Positions 16,183-25,451 of a stretch of DNA of 64,000 bases are shown here, piece by piece. The stretch's first letter is position 1, and the number at the start of each line of letters is the position of its first letter. The translations under genes and the position numbers were made by a program. Origin of the DNA: an uncultured Pelagibacteraceae bacterium (GTDB lineage Bacteria; Pseudomonadota; Alphaproteobacteria; Pelagibacterales; Pelagibacteraceae); NCBI GenBank assembly GCA_902599335.1, contig CACKFA010000002.1, forward strand, positions 62,001 to 126,000, in the 5' to 3' direction. The notes under the pieces are model-generated. The model saw only the letters and a list, made by a program, of their open reading frames with translations. It did not search any database and was not told the DNA's origin.

Positions 16183-18756
16183 ATGGAGTTTAAAAAAATC
16201 CAATTAAACGGATTTAAATCTTTTGCTGAAAAAACCAACTTCTTAATTGAGGATGGTCTTACGGGTATAGTGGGTCCTAACGGCTGTGGAAAATCAAACA
16301 TTGTAGAATCTTTAAGATGGGTAATGGGAGAGACCTCGGCAAAAAGTATGCGTGGATCTGGTATGGAAGATGTTATATTTTCAGGGACATCTAACAAAGC
16401 ATCAAAAAATATTGCAGAAGTATCAATCGAAGTTGAAAACAAAGATAAAGAAGGCCCTATCCAATACCGTGAATTAGACCAAATACAAATAAGAAGAAAA
16501 ATAGAAAAAGATAAAGGATCTAAATTTTACATTAACGATAAAGAAGTAAGGGCAAGAGATGCGCAAATGTTTTTTGCAGATCTTTCGACTGGTGCACACT
16601 CTCCGTCTATGATTAGCCAAGGAAGAATAGGTGCATTAGTAACTGCGAAACCAACAGATAGAAGAGCTATTTTAGAAGAAGCTGCAGGAATATCTGGTTT
16701 GCACGTTAGAAGACATGAGGCTGAATTAAGATTAGGTGCGGCTGAGAATAATTTAAAAAGAGCAGATGAATTAAGAAGACAGCAAGAAAAACAATTGGCA
16801 AATCTTCAAAAACAAGCTGAAGAGGCAACAAAATACAAACTAATTTCAGATCAAATTAAAAAAATTGAAGCAGGTTTATATTATTTAAAATTACTAGAAA
16901 TAGACAAAGAAATTAGAATAGAAAATGAAATTAATACTGAGGCAGAAGGAGAAGTAGAAGGATTTAATAATAAAATATCTGAATTAGAAAATTCAATTAA
17001 AACTTTTACAGATAAAGTAAATCCATTGAGAGAGAAAAATATAGAAAATTTATCTAGGATACAAAGACTTAATCTAGAACTTCAAAGTTTAGATGAGGAA
17101 AATACTAGAATTCAAGATGAGATAGAAAGCATCAAAAAATCAATTCAAACACTTGATGATGATATCACGAGAGAAAAAGGGATTATTATAGACGCTAACT
17201 CAAATGAAAAAAGATTGAAGGAAGAAAAGACTGAATTAATTGAGACAGACTCGAAGTATTTTGAAACAGAAAAATTATCTAATGAAGAGTTAGAAAGTGC
17301 AAAAAATAAACTTAAAGAAGAACAAAAAGCTGTTGATGAAGTTGTAAATAATTTAGCTGAAGAAACTGTAAATATAAGTTTTGGTCCAATAAAAAATATA
17401 AAAAATACAATATCAAGGGTGAAAGAATTAATAGACAGTAACGAAATAAATCAAGCAGTAACACTTCTAGATAGATGTAATATGGAGCTAGATAGTTTTT
17501 TAAATGATTTAAAAAATGAGAGATCTAGAAGTGAGTTATTAGGAGTTAGCGAAAAATCAGAAAATATAAAATTACTCCAAGAAAAATATGCTGATGCATA
17601 TAGTAAAAATCAATCAATTAAAAATGAGTCTATAAAAAGAAATGAAAGAATTAAAACCATTGAAACGGAAATTGAAAGTTGGATAAATTTATTAACTAAC
17701 TCAGAAAAAATGGTTAATGAACTAACACAAAGAAAAGAAAAATTATCAAAACAATTAAGTGATTTAGAAAATCAACCTAGAGCACAGGCAGAGAGAAAAG
17801 GTCAAATTTCGGAAAATTTAAGAATTTCAGATAAAGAAAAAATTGATAATGAAGCGATTATAGATGAAACAGATCAAAAAATTGAAATGTTAAGAACGCA
17901 ATTAAATGAAATTCAAGAACAATCAATTCAAATCAGAGAAAGAAAAGCAAGCTCAGGAGCTACAATTGAAGGCCTGCAAAAAAGAAAAAATGATCTCCTT
18001 GATAGAATTAGTTCTGAGTTAAATTTGAATGAAGATAATATTTTGGAAAATTCAAATTTAAACGGAGTAGAAGAGCTTCCAAACCCAGTAGATCAAGAAG
18101 ATGCTTTAGACAAGAAAAAACAAGAAAGAGAAAAATTAGGATCTGTAAATTTAAAAGCAGATGAAGAAACAAGTAAATATGAAGAAGAGATAAAAAAAAT
18201 GGAAAAGGATCGTGCCGACCTTGTTACCGCTATCGTAAAACTGAAAGATAGCATTAATGAACTTAATCAAAAAGGAAGGGAAAGATTGATTGAAGCTTTT
18301 GAAAAAGTTAATAGAAAATTTAATGAAGTTTATACTAAACTTTTCAACGGTGGAAATGCCAAACTAGAATTAGTGGACTCTGATGATCCTCTAGAAGCAG
18401 GTTTGGAAATGTTAGTTAGTCCTCCAGGAAAAAGACTTCAATCTATAACTTTGTTATCTGGAGGCGAACAAGCATTAACTGCCCTCTCATTAATCTTTGC
18501 AGTATTTTTAACAAACCCTTCACCTATATGTGTATTAGATGAGGTTGATGCACCACTTGACGATGCTAACGTAACAAGATTTTGCAGTCTACTTGAGGAA
18601 CTAATTAAAATCACCAACACCAAATTCATAATTGTAACTCATCATGCTTTAACTATGTCAAAAATGAACAGACTATATGGGGTGACTATGCCTCAAAAAG
18701 GAATTAGTCAGCTTGTGGCTGTTGATTTACAAAAAGCAGAGAGTATGGTTGCTTAA
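16183..18756 (+). CDS. smc: SMC chromosome-segregation ATPase, short form lacking a recognisable hinge
   Basis: Condensin-like ATPase that organises the chromosome. Walker A GPNGCGKS is at residues 31-38. The N-head continues through ISQGRIGALV and RAILEEAAGISGLHVRR. The C-head has LLSGGEQALTALSL (ABC signature) and CVLDEVDAPLDDAN (Walker B and D-loop). The total is 857 residues against roughly 1,150-1,190 for most bacterial SMC proteins. Between the coiled-coil arms, where the ~150-residue Gly-containing hinge should be, only a short segment (about 397-440, around FGPIKNIKNT and TLLDRCNMEL) interrupts the heptads. The heads are intact, so it is not a decayed gene. Confidence 0.92.
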   Translation: MEFKKIQLNGFKSFAEKTNFLIEDGLTGIVGPNGCGKSNIVESLRWVMGETSAKSMRGSGMEDVIFSGTSNKASKNIAEVSIEVENKDKEGPIQYRELDQIQIRRKIEKDKGSKFYINDKEVRARDAQMFFADLSTGAHSPSMISQGRIGALVTAKPTDRRAILEEAAGISGLHVRRHEAELRLGAAENNLKRADELRRQQEKQLANLQKQAEEATKYKLISDQIKKIEAGLYYLKLLEIDKEIRIENEINTEAEGEVEGFNNKISELENSIKTFTDKVNPLREKNIENLSRIQRLNLELQSLDEENTRIQDEIESIKKSIQTLDDDITREKGIIIDANSNEKRLKEEKTELIETDSKYFETEKLSNEELESAKNKLKEEQKAVDEVVNNLAEETVNISFGPIKNIKNTISRVKELIDSNEINQAVTLLDRCNMELDSFLNDLKNERSRSELLGVSEKSENIKLLQEKYADAYSKNQSIKNESIKRNERIKTIETEIESWINLLTNSEKMVNELTQRKEKLSKQLSDLENQPRAQAERKGQISENLRISDKEKIDNEAIIDETDQKIEMLRTQLNEIQEQSIQIRERKASSGATIEGLQKRKNDLLDRISSELNLNEDNILENSNLNGVEELPNPVDQEDALDKKKQEREKLGSVNLKADEETSKYEEEIKKMEKDRADLVTAIVKLKDSINELNQKGRERLIEAFEKVNRKFNEVYTKLFNGGNAKLELVDSDDPLEAGLEMLVSPPGKRLQSITLLSGGEQALTALSLIFAVFLTNPSPICVLDEVDAPLDDANVTRFCSLLEELIKITNTKFIIVTHHALTMSKMNRLYGVTMPQKGISQLVAVDLQKAESMVA

Positions 18757-18765
18757 ACTATATAA

Positions 18766-19041
18766 ATGCCAAAAGACCCTTTCAAAACTCGCTTAGAGAT
18801 TGCAAAAAGCAAAATTTCAAAGAAAAATCTCTACAATAAGAAAAATGACCCCTCACCTATAGGAACTGCATTCAAATTGAGCACAGAACTTGTTTCTGCA
18901 GTGGCTGTGGGGACAATTATTGGGTTTATTTTTGACAAGACCTTTGGTACTAAACCCTGGTTTATATTAATATTTTTTTTTGTTGGTGTAGTTGCTGGAA
19001 TAACCAATGTAATTAGATCTGCAAAAAAAATGCAAAAATAA
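18766..19041 (+). CDS. atpI: ATP synthase accessory protein I (AtpI/AtpZ-like)
   Basis: 91-residue protein with a charged N-terminus and two transmembrane helices (LVSAVAVGTIIGFIFD and PWFILIFFFVGVVAGITNV) separated by a short loop. AtpI helps assemble the c-ring. Its place as first gene before atpB, 9 bases upstream, matches alphaproteobacterial FO operons. The small size and weak conservation make the operon context the main support. Confidence 0.85.
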   Translation: MPKDPFKTRLEIAKSKISKKNLYNKKNDPSPIGTAFKLSTELVSAVAVGTIIGFIFDKTFGTKPWFILIFFFVGVVAGITNVIRSAKKMQK

Positions 19042-19050
19042 ATAAGTATT

Positions 19051-19785
19051 ATGGCAGCAAATCCTATGTCCCAATTCGACGTTTATAGAATTGGACCAGA
19101 AATTAAAGTTGGAGCATTCGACATATCGTTTACGAACGCAAGTTTGTTTATGATTTTAAGTACTGTATCTATTTTGTTAATCTTTAATTTAGGATCAAAA
19201 AAAAATTCAATACTACCAAACAAAATTCAATTATTGGCAGAACTTAGCTATACCTTTGTATCCAAAATGATTAGCGATACAGCTGGGTCAAAAGCTAAAC
19301 CATACTTTGCATTTATATTTTCTCTATTCATGTTTGTTTTATTTTGTAACATGTTTGGAATGATACCTTATACTTTCACTGTAACCAGTCATATCATTGT
19401 AACATTTGTGCTCGCAGCATTTATATTTATTGGAGTGACTGTAATTGGCTTTATTAAACACGGATTTGGTTATTTAAAATTATTTGTTCCAAGTGGAGTA
19501 CCTGCAGTATTGCTCCCTTTAATTGTTGTTATAGAAATTATTTCTTATTTAAGTAGACCTATAAGTTTATCAGTTAGATTATTTGCCAATATGATGGCTG
19601 GTCATACAATGATGAAAGTTTTCGGAGGCTTTGTAATTAGCCTTGGAATAGTTGGTGGGTGGCTTCCACTAAGTTTTTCGGTTGCTTTAACTGGTTTGGA
19701 GATCTTAGTTGCTTTTCTTCAAGCTTATGTTTTTGCAATCTTAACCTGCATCTATTTAAATGATGCATTAAATTTACACCATTAA
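19051..19785 (+). CDS. atpB: F-type ATP synthase subunit a
   Basis: Membrane stator subunit forming the two proton half-channels next to the c-ring. 244 residues with about six hydrophobic helices. The essential Arg lies in SLSVRLFANMMAGH. LPLSFSVALTGLEILVAFLQAYVFAIL is the conserved C-terminal helix pair region. Second gene of the FO operon. The F1 genes (atpHAGDC) are not in this window; alphaproteobacteria typically keep FO and F1 in separate operons. Confidence 0.97.
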   Translation: MAANPMSQFDVYRIGPEIKVGAFDISFTNASLFMILSTVSILLIFNLGSKKNSILPNKIQLLAELSYTFVSKMISDTAGSKAKPYFAFIFSLFMFVLFCNMFGMIPYTFTVTSHIIVTFVLAAFIFIGVTVIGFIKHGFGYLKLFVPSGVPAVLLPLIVVIEIISYLSRPISLSVRLFANMMAGHTMMKVFGGFVISLGIVGGWLPLSFSVALTGLEILVAFLQAYVFAILTCIYLNDALNLHH

Positions 19786-19791
19786 TAACAG

Positions 19792-19797
19792 AGGAGG
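19792..19797 (+). promoter_or_regulatory. strong Shine-Dalgarno of atpE (AGGAGG)
   Basis: A full AGGAGG lies six bases before the atpE ATG. Most genes in this window have no recognisable ribosome binding site, so this one stands out. It fits the high synthesis rate needed for the multi-copy c subunit. Confidence 0.85.
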
Positions 19798-19802
19798 ATA
19801 TA

Positions 19803-20030
19803 ATGGAATTAGAAGCAGCAAAAATGATCGGAGCAGGTTTAGCAGCAATTGCTTTAGCTGGAGCCGGTGTTGGTATCGGAATAATTTTTGGAAATTATTT
19901 GTCTGGTGCAATGAGAAATCCATCTGCAGCACAAAAACAATTTCCTAACTTGCTTTTAGGTTTCGCACTTGCAGAAGCTACGGGATTATTCGGATTAGTA
20001 GTTGCGTTAATCATTCTCTTTGCGTTTTAA
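19803..20030 (+). CDS. atpE: F-type ATP synthase subunit c
   Basis: 75-residue proteolipid of two transmembrane helices. The first helix is Gly/Ala-rich (AGLAAIALAGAGVGIGIIFG), the polar loop carries RNPSAAQKQF, and the second helix carries the ion-binding Glu in FALAEATGLFGLVVAL. The surrounding residues look like the proton-type rather than the sodium-type site. The gene is preceded by an AGGAGG ribosome binding site, and atpF' starts four bases after its stop. Confidence 0.97.
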   Translation: MELEAAKMIGAGLAAIALAGAGVGIGIIFGNYLSGAMRNPSAAQKQFPNLLLGFALAEATGLFGLVVALIILFAF

Positions 20031-20034
20031 ATTG

Positions 20035-20625
20035 ATGGTTAAAAAAATATATTTTCAGTCAATATTTTTTAGCTTATTTTTTATTAAAGAAGCTTTTGCA
20101 GCTGAAAGCGGAGGTATGCCTCAATTAAATCCAGAGTTTTGGATTTCTCAAATTTTTTGGCTAATACTTACTTTTGGTATTATGTATTTAGTTTTATCTA
20201 AACTAATACTACCAAAAATTAGTAACAACTTAGAATCGAGAAAATCTCAAATATTAGAAAATATTGAGGCTGCTGAGAAACAAAGAGAAGATAGTGATGC
20301 AAAACTAAAAGAATATGATGAAATTATATCTAAAAGCAAACTTGAGGCTAATAGTATTTTCAATCAAGCAAGAGAAAAAGCACTAAAAGACATTGGTGCA
20401 AAAAGAGAAGTGCTTGATAAGCAAATTGATAATGAAATTGCTGAGGCTGAAAAAGAAATAAATGCATTAAGAAAAAATGCGCCAGATAAAATAAATAAAA
20501 TTGCTATTGATACATCATCTGAGTTATTGCAAAAACTAATTGGAGCTGAAGTAAATAATAGTAGTATATCTGCAATAGTTGACGATCTATCTAAAAGAAA
20601 TGGAGATAAATACTATGGCAATTGA
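20035..20625 (+). CDS. atpF': F-type ATP synthase subunit b'
   Basis: Peripheral-stalk subunit of the b' type found in photosynthetic bacteria and alphaproteobacteria. After a hydrophobic leader (residues 1-22, ending EAFAA) comes a single transmembrane helix (FWISQIFWLILTFGIMYLVL), then a long charged coiled coil to the end. I start at the ATG at 20035 (196 residues) rather than a TTG 15 bases upstream inside atpE. The 3' end overlaps the start of the b subunit by 11 bases. Confidence 0.93.
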   Translation: MVKKIYFQSIFFSLFFIKEAFAAESGGMPQLNPEFWISQIFWLILTFGIMYLVLSKLILPKISNNLESRKSQILENIEAAEKQREDSDAKLKEYDEIISKSKLEANSIFNQAREKALKDIGAKREVLDKQIDNEIAEAEKEINALRKNAPDKINKIAIDTSSELLQKLIGAEVNNSSISAIVDDLSKRNGDKYYGN

Positions 20626-21112
20626 TGCAACATTTTGGGTAGCCGTATCATTTATTATTTTTTTTGGAGCGTTAATTTACCTTAAAATTCCTCAAAAAGT
20701 TTCTGAAATGTTAGATAAAATGATATCTGATATTAAAAATGAAATTGATGAAAGTGAAAAATTAAGAACTGAGGCAAAAACATTATTAGATAACTCACAA
20801 AAAAAATTAGATACAGCTCAGTCTGTTAGCAACGAAATTCTTGAGAACGCCAAAAAAGATGCAGATAGATTAATAATTGAGATGAATGATAAGTTTCATA
20901 AATCATCAGAAATAAAAAAAAATTTAGCTGAAAATAAAATAAGTCAGATGAAAGAAGCGGCTTTAAAAGAAATTAAGGACGCATCAATAAAGATTGCCGT
21001 GGACTCAGTTAAAAAAATAATTACTACATCTGTAGACAAGTCAAAATTAGATGCTGTGTTTCAAAAAAATTTGGATGAAACTAAAGCAGAGTTAAAAAAA
21101 ATTAACTCATAA
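20615..21112 (+). CDS. atpF: F-type ATP synthase subunit b
   Basis: Second peripheral-stalk subunit: one N-terminal transmembrane helix (ATFWVAVSFIIFFGALIYL) and a long Lys/Glu/Asp-rich coiled coil that reaches up to F1. I chose the ATG at 20615 (165 residues, MAIDATFWVAV), since b subunits begin a few residues before the membrane helix; upstream in-frame starts would lie within atpF' and add charged residues. Last gene of the FO operon; crtI follows after a 39-base gap. Confidence 0.94.
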   Translation: MAIDATFWVAVSFIIFFGALIYLKIPQKVSEMLDKMISDIKNEIDESEKLRTEAKTLLDNSQKKLDTAQSVSNEILENAKKDADRLIIEMNDKFHKSSEIKKNLAENKISQMKEAALKEIKDASIKIAVDSVKKIITTSVDKSKLDAVFQKNLDETKAELKKINS

Positions 21113-21151
21113 TACACTTACAATTTTTCAAAAAAGCTATAAATTATTAAA

Positions 21152-22612
21152 ATGAACTCTATTGTCATTGGATCGGGATTTGGTGGGATCGCAGCAGCGC
21201 TAAGACTTAAGGCAAAAGGACATACCGTAAAATTAATAGAAAAACATCCAGACCTAGGTGGAAGAGCAAGAGTTTTTAAGAAAAACGGATTTATATATGA
21301 TGCTGGACCAACAGTAATTACTGCACCCTACTTAATTAATGAATTGTTCGAGTTATTCAATAAAGATCCAAAAAATTATATAGAACTAACTCCACTTAAA
21401 ATTTGGTACCAGTTTATTTTTGAGGACAATACTAAATTTAACTATTCAGGCGACGAAATAGAGATGAAAGACCAAATTGAGAAGCTTAGCAAAGAAGATG
21501 TAAATGGATATGAAAAATTAGTTAATTTTACAAAAAAAATATTTGATAAAGGTTTTTTAGAACTTGCAGATGTACCATTTGATAAACCTTTCGTAATGAT
21601 GCAACAATTGCCTGCTCTATTAAAACTTAAAAGTTATAAATCAGTTTACTCACTTGTTTCATCTTATATAAAAAATGAAAAATTAAGAAGAATGCTTAGC
21701 ATGCATCCTTTACTAGTTGGGGGAAATCCTTTTACCACCACTTCTATTTATGGATTAATTCTTTATTTAGAAAAAAAATGGGGAATACATTATTCAGTTG
21801 GAGGAACAGGAAATATAATTAAAGGTTTTGAAAAATTAATGAATGAGGTTGGTATTGAAGTAATAAAAAACAGTGAAGTAACAGAAATTATATCAAAAAA
21901 TAATAAAATAAGTGGTGTAAAATTAAATAATAAAAATGAAATTGGTGCAGATAATGTTGTTTGTAATGCAGATCCACCTGCATTTTATGAGAAAATGTTA
22001 AGCAAAAGCAACAAGAATTCCATGTTGTTTAATTGGAAAAAAAACCGAATGGAATATTCTATGGGTTTATTTGTTTACTATTTTGGAACAAAAAAAATTT
22101 ATGAGAATGTTGAACATCATACAATAAAGTTTGGAAATAAATATAAGGAACATCTTGATGACATATTTGATAAGAAAAAATTAAATAATGATATTAGCTA
22201 TTATCTTCACAGACCTACAGCGACCGATAAAACTATGGCCCCAGAAGGAAATGATTGTTTTTATGTGTTAGTGCCTGTTCCTAACAATCAATCAAAAATA
22301 AATTGGGAAACTGAAGGTGAGAAAATGAAAAATCTTGTAATTGAAAAAATGGAAAAAGACTTAATGCCGGATCTTAAGAATAATATAGTTGAGGACTTTT
22401 ATCTAACACCTGATTACTTTGAAAAAGAATTAAATACAAAATTTGGATCAGGGTTTTCAATTCAACCTAAATTTACACAATCCGCATACTTTAGATTTCA
22501 TAATAAATCTGAAATATATGATGGTTTATACTTTGTTGGTGCAGGAACACATCCAGGGGCTGGGGTACCAGGTGTTCTCTCTTCAGCAAAAGTTTTAGAT
22601 AAATTATTTTAA
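21152..22612 (+). CDS. crtI: phytoene desaturase
   Basis: FAD-dependent enzyme that converts phytoene to lycopene. The N-terminal dinucleotide motif GSGFGGIAAALRLKAKGH is followed by DLGGRARVFKKNGFIYDAGP. The C-terminal carotenoid-oxidase signature is in GLYFVGAGTHPGAGVPGVL. 486 residues, normal length. First gene of crtI-crtB-crtY-blh, which together make retinal from geranylgeranyl diphosphate. Its stop overlaps the crtB start by one base (TAATG). No crtE is in the window. Confidence 0.97.
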   Translation: MNSIVIGSGFGGIAAALRLKAKGHTVKLIEKHPDLGGRARVFKKNGFIYDAGPTVITAPYLINELFELFNKDPKNYIELTPLKIWYQFIFEDNTKFNYSGDEIEMKDQIEKLSKEDVNGYEKLVNFTKKIFDKGFLELADVPFDKPFVMMQQLPALLKLKSYKSVYSLVSSYIKNEKLRRMLSMHPLLVGGNPFTTTSIYGLILYLEKKWGIHYSVGGTGNIIKGFEKLMNEVGIEVIKNSEVTEIISKNNKISGVKLNNKNEIGADNVVCNADPPAFYEKMLSKSNKNSMLFNWKKNRMEYSMGLFVYYFGTKKIYENVEHHTIKFGNKYKEHLDDIFDKKKLNNDISYYLHRPTATDKTMAPEGNDCFYVLVPVPNNQSKINWETEGEKMKNLVIEKMEKDLMPDLKNNIVEDFYLTPDYFEKELNTKFGSGFSIQPKFTQSAYFRFHNKSEIYDGLYFVGAGTHPGAGVPGVLSSAKVLDKLF

Positions 22613-23463
22613 TGTTAACAAAGAATTATTTAGCTATTTACGCAAAATCTTTTAATTGGGCAGGTTTTTTTTTACCAAAAAAAACCTATCAAAAATGCTC
22701 TGCGCTTTATGATTTTTGCAGAGAAGCAGATAATATTGCTGATGATGAAAATAAGATAGAAGTAAAAAAAGATAATTTTATTCAATTTAAAAATAATTTT
22801 ATAAAAAAAAATTATGATGATCCAATTATTAAAAACATGTGGAGTCTTATTAATGAATTTAGTATTTCAACTAAAATTGTAGACGATTTATTTGAGGGTA
22901 TTGATTCTGATATAAAAGAAAATGTTAAACTTAATTCAAAAAAAGAATTATTAATTTATTCCTATAGGGTAGCTGGAACAGTTGGATTAATGATGGCTAA
23001 AATATTGAATGTTCAAAAAAAGCAATCTTTAAAATCAGCTATTGATCTTGGAATTGCTATGCAATTAACAAATATTTCTAGAGATGTTATGGAAGATAAA
23101 AAAAATAATAGATTTTATATCAATGAAAGTTTTGAGGAAATAAAGAATACAATCAAGCTTTCAGAAAAATTTTATGAAAATTCATTTTACTCAATTAAAG
23201 AAATACCATTAAGTTTCAGATTTTCTATTTTAGTTGCACGAAGGGTTTATAGAAAAATAGGATATAAAATTTTAAATAAACAAAATATAGAAAATTATAA
23301 AAAGTCTGGAAAAATTTATGTTTCAAATATTGAAAAAATTATTGAAACTTTTTTATCTATTTTTGACTTAATTAAGTTATCACTTATAAGTAAAAACGAT
23401 GATAATATTAATCATGACCATAATTTAATTAATGAAGAAATAAATTTAAATGAAAGAATTTGA
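22612..23463 (+). CDS. crtB: phytoene synthase
   Basis: Condenses two geranylgeranyl diphosphates to phytoene. The squalene/phytoene synthase pattern is visible: SFNWAGFFLPK near the N-terminus, the first Asp-rich motif DFCREADNIADDE, YSYRVAGTVGLMM, and the second Asp-rich region LTNISRDVMEDKKNNR. 283 residues. Translationally coupled to crtI, and its 3' end overlaps crtY by 14 bases, so the pathway is very likely one transcript. Confidence 0.96.
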   Translation: MLTKNYLAIYAKSFNWAGFFLPKKTYQKCSALYDFCREADNIADDENKIEVKKDNFIQFKNNFIKKNYDDPIIKNMWSLINEFSISTKIVDDLFEGIDSDIKENVKLNSKKELLIYSYRVAGTVGLMMAKILNVQKKQSLKSAIDLGIAMQLTNISRDVMEDKKNNRFYINESFEEIKNTIKLSEKFYENSFYSIKEIPLSFRFSILVARRVYRKIGYKILNKQNIENYKKSGKIYVSNIEKIIETFLSIFDLIKLSLISKNDDNINHDHNLINEEINLNERI

Positions 23464-24514
23464 TTACATAATTATAGGCGGAGGTTGCGCAGGTCTTTCA
23501 TTAGCATATGAGCTGGAAGTTTATGAAAAATTAAAAGATAAAACCCTAGCAATAATTGAACCAAGAGAAGATTATAAAAGAGATAAAACCTGGTCATTTT
23601 GGAAAGTTTTTTCCCATAATTTTGATGACTGTGTCAAAAAAAGTTGGAATAATTTTACAATAAATACACCCAATAATACGAAATATATAAATTGCGAACA
23701 TGCGCCATATCAAACAATTGATAGTGGTATGTTCTACGAAAAAATACTTTCAAAACTTAAATTAAATAAAAATATTCAGTTTTTTAAAAGTATTGATGAA
23801 ATAGATAAATCAAATTCAATTGTATTTAATAGTGTACCTAATTTTGAGAATAAACAGAGTGAGTTATGGCAACACTTTTGTGGAGTTGAAATAGAAACAG
23901 AAAAAGACTTTTTTGATGACGAAATATTTAATTTGATGGACTTTGCTTGTGATCAAAGAAACAAAGTCCATTTTTTTTATACGTTACCATTTACTAAAAG
24001 AAATGCATTAGTTGAAACTACTTGGATATCTGAATTAAATAATGAAAAACTGAAAGATTATGACGAACAAATTGATGATTATTTAAGCAACCACCTAAAT
24101 ATTAGAAACTGTAAAATCAATTTCAAAGAAACTGGTGCAATCCCACTTTTTAGACAAAAAAATGTAAGTAAATTAAATGAAATTTACATAGGCTCAGCTG
24201 GAGGCATGACCAGATTAAGTACGGGTTATACATTCGTAAATATTCAAGAACAGAGCAGATATATAAGAGAAAACATAGAAAATATTCAAAATGTAAATCT
24301 ATTTAGAATTAATTCAAAATATGATTTTTTAGATAAAATTTTATTAAGAGTTCTTAAAAATAATTCCAATGAAATGGGCAATATATTTTTCAAAGTTTTT
24401 GATTCAAAACCTAAAACAGCTATCAATTTTTTATCAAACAAAAGCAGTTTTTTTGAGGATTTAGAAGTAATTCTAAAGATGCCAAAGTGGAAATTTTTAA
24501 AAGAATTAATTTAA
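23450..24514 (+). CDS. crtY: lycopene beta-cyclase
   Basis: Cyclises both ends of lycopene to give beta-carotene. The N-terminal nucleotide-binding motif IIGGGCAGLSLAYELE and the family block RDKTWSFWKV identify the bacterial CrtY type. ALVETTWIS and GMTRLSTGYTFVNIQEQS are further conserved blocks. 354 residues. Overlaps crtB and is followed one base later by blh. Confidence 0.95.
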   Translation: MKEFDYIIIGGGCAGLSLAYELEVYEKLKDKTLAIIEPREDYKRDKTWSFWKVFSHNFDDCVKKSWNNFTINTPNNTKYINCEHAPYQTIDSGMFYEKILSKLKLNKNIQFFKSIDEIDKSNSIVFNSVPNFENKQSELWQHFCGVEIETEKDFFDDEIFNLMDFACDQRNKVHFFYTLPFTKRNALVETTWISELNNEKLKDYDEQIDDYLSNHLNIRNCKINFKETGAIPLFRQKNVSKLNEIYIGSAGGMTRLSTGYTFVNIQEQSRYIRENIENIQNVNLFRINSKYDFLDKILLRVLKNNSNEMGNIFFKVFDSKPKTAINFLSNKSSFFEDLEVILKMPKWKFLKELI

Positions 24515-24515
24515 T

Positions 24516-25451
24516 ATGACAAATAAAATAAAAAAAATAAATCTAAATCATTCATTTATTTTTTTCTTTGTTGTAAACATTTTTTGTATTTTACTTTTCA
24601 AGTTTAATAATTTTAATATTTCATCAATTTTGTGTTTACTTTTAATTTTAATTATAGGAGTTTCCCATGGTTCATTAGATCATATTAAAGGAAAAAAACT
24701 GCTTAAATTATTTAATATAAAATCAAATTATATATTCTATATCACGTATATTTTAATTGCAGCAATAGTAATACTGACTTGGATAATATTTCCATCAATA
24801 ACTTTAATTGTTTTTTTAATCATCGCCTCCTATCACTTTGGAAAAGAGGATACACAATTTTTGATTAATGATAGATCTTATTTCACTCAAATACTTTATT
24901 TTTTTAAAGGATTTTTAATTATACTTGCTCCTTTATATTTTCATTTTCAGGAAACAATAGCTATTTTTAAATTATTATTAATTGATAATGAGGCATTTTA
25001 TTCAAGTTTAAATTTTATTGAGACAAATAATGTAATTAAAATAGGAATATTCTGCAGTACTCTATCTAGTATTTTTCTTTTCTTAAAGAATTTTGAAATA
25101 AAAAAATTTGTAGTTTTTTTAGATTATTTTTCAATTTTAATTTTAAATTACTATTTATCTCCACTAATAGCTTTTACTGTTTATTTCTGTTTTTTACACT
25201 CGATTAGACATTCAATTTCACTAGCTATTGAACTTGATCCAGATAATGTAGTTAATGGATTTAGATTGTTTGTTAAAAAAGCTTTATCTTTAACAATTTT
25301 AACTGCTGTTTTTTCTTTTATTGCACTATATCTGCTGAGTTATTCGAATAATCTAGATGGTGCAATTTTAAAAATAATATTTATAGGTTTGGCGTCTTTA
25401 ACCTTTCCACATATATTGCTGGAATATTTTCTAGAAAAAAATGAAAAATAA
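24516..25451 (+). CDS. blh: beta-carotene 15,15'-dioxygenase, Brp/Blh family
   Basis: Integral membrane iron enzyme that cleaves beta-carotene into two retinals, the chromophore of proteorhodopsin. About eight hydrophobic helices. Conserved His-containing blocks are IIGVSHGSLDHIKGKK, IASYHFGKEDTQFL and CFLHSIRHSI, typical of the family. 311 residues. The last 11 bases overlap ispH. No rhodopsin gene is in the window, so the retinal must serve a gene elsewhere. Confidence 0.95.
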   Translation: MTNKIKKINLNHSFIFFFVVNIFCILLFKFNNFNISSILCLLLILIIGVSHGSLDHIKGKKLLKLFNIKSNYIFYITYILIAAIVILTWIIFPSITLIVFLIIASYHFGKEDTQFLINDRSYFTQILYFFKGFLIILAPLYFHFQETIAIFKLLLIDNEAFYSSLNFIETNNVIKIGIFCSTLSSIFLFLKNFEIKKFVVFLDYFSILILNYYLSPLIAFTVYFCFLHSIRHSISLAIELDPDNVVNGFRLFVKKALSLTILTAVFSFIALYLLSYSNNLDGAILKIIFIGLASLTFPHILLEYFLEKNEK

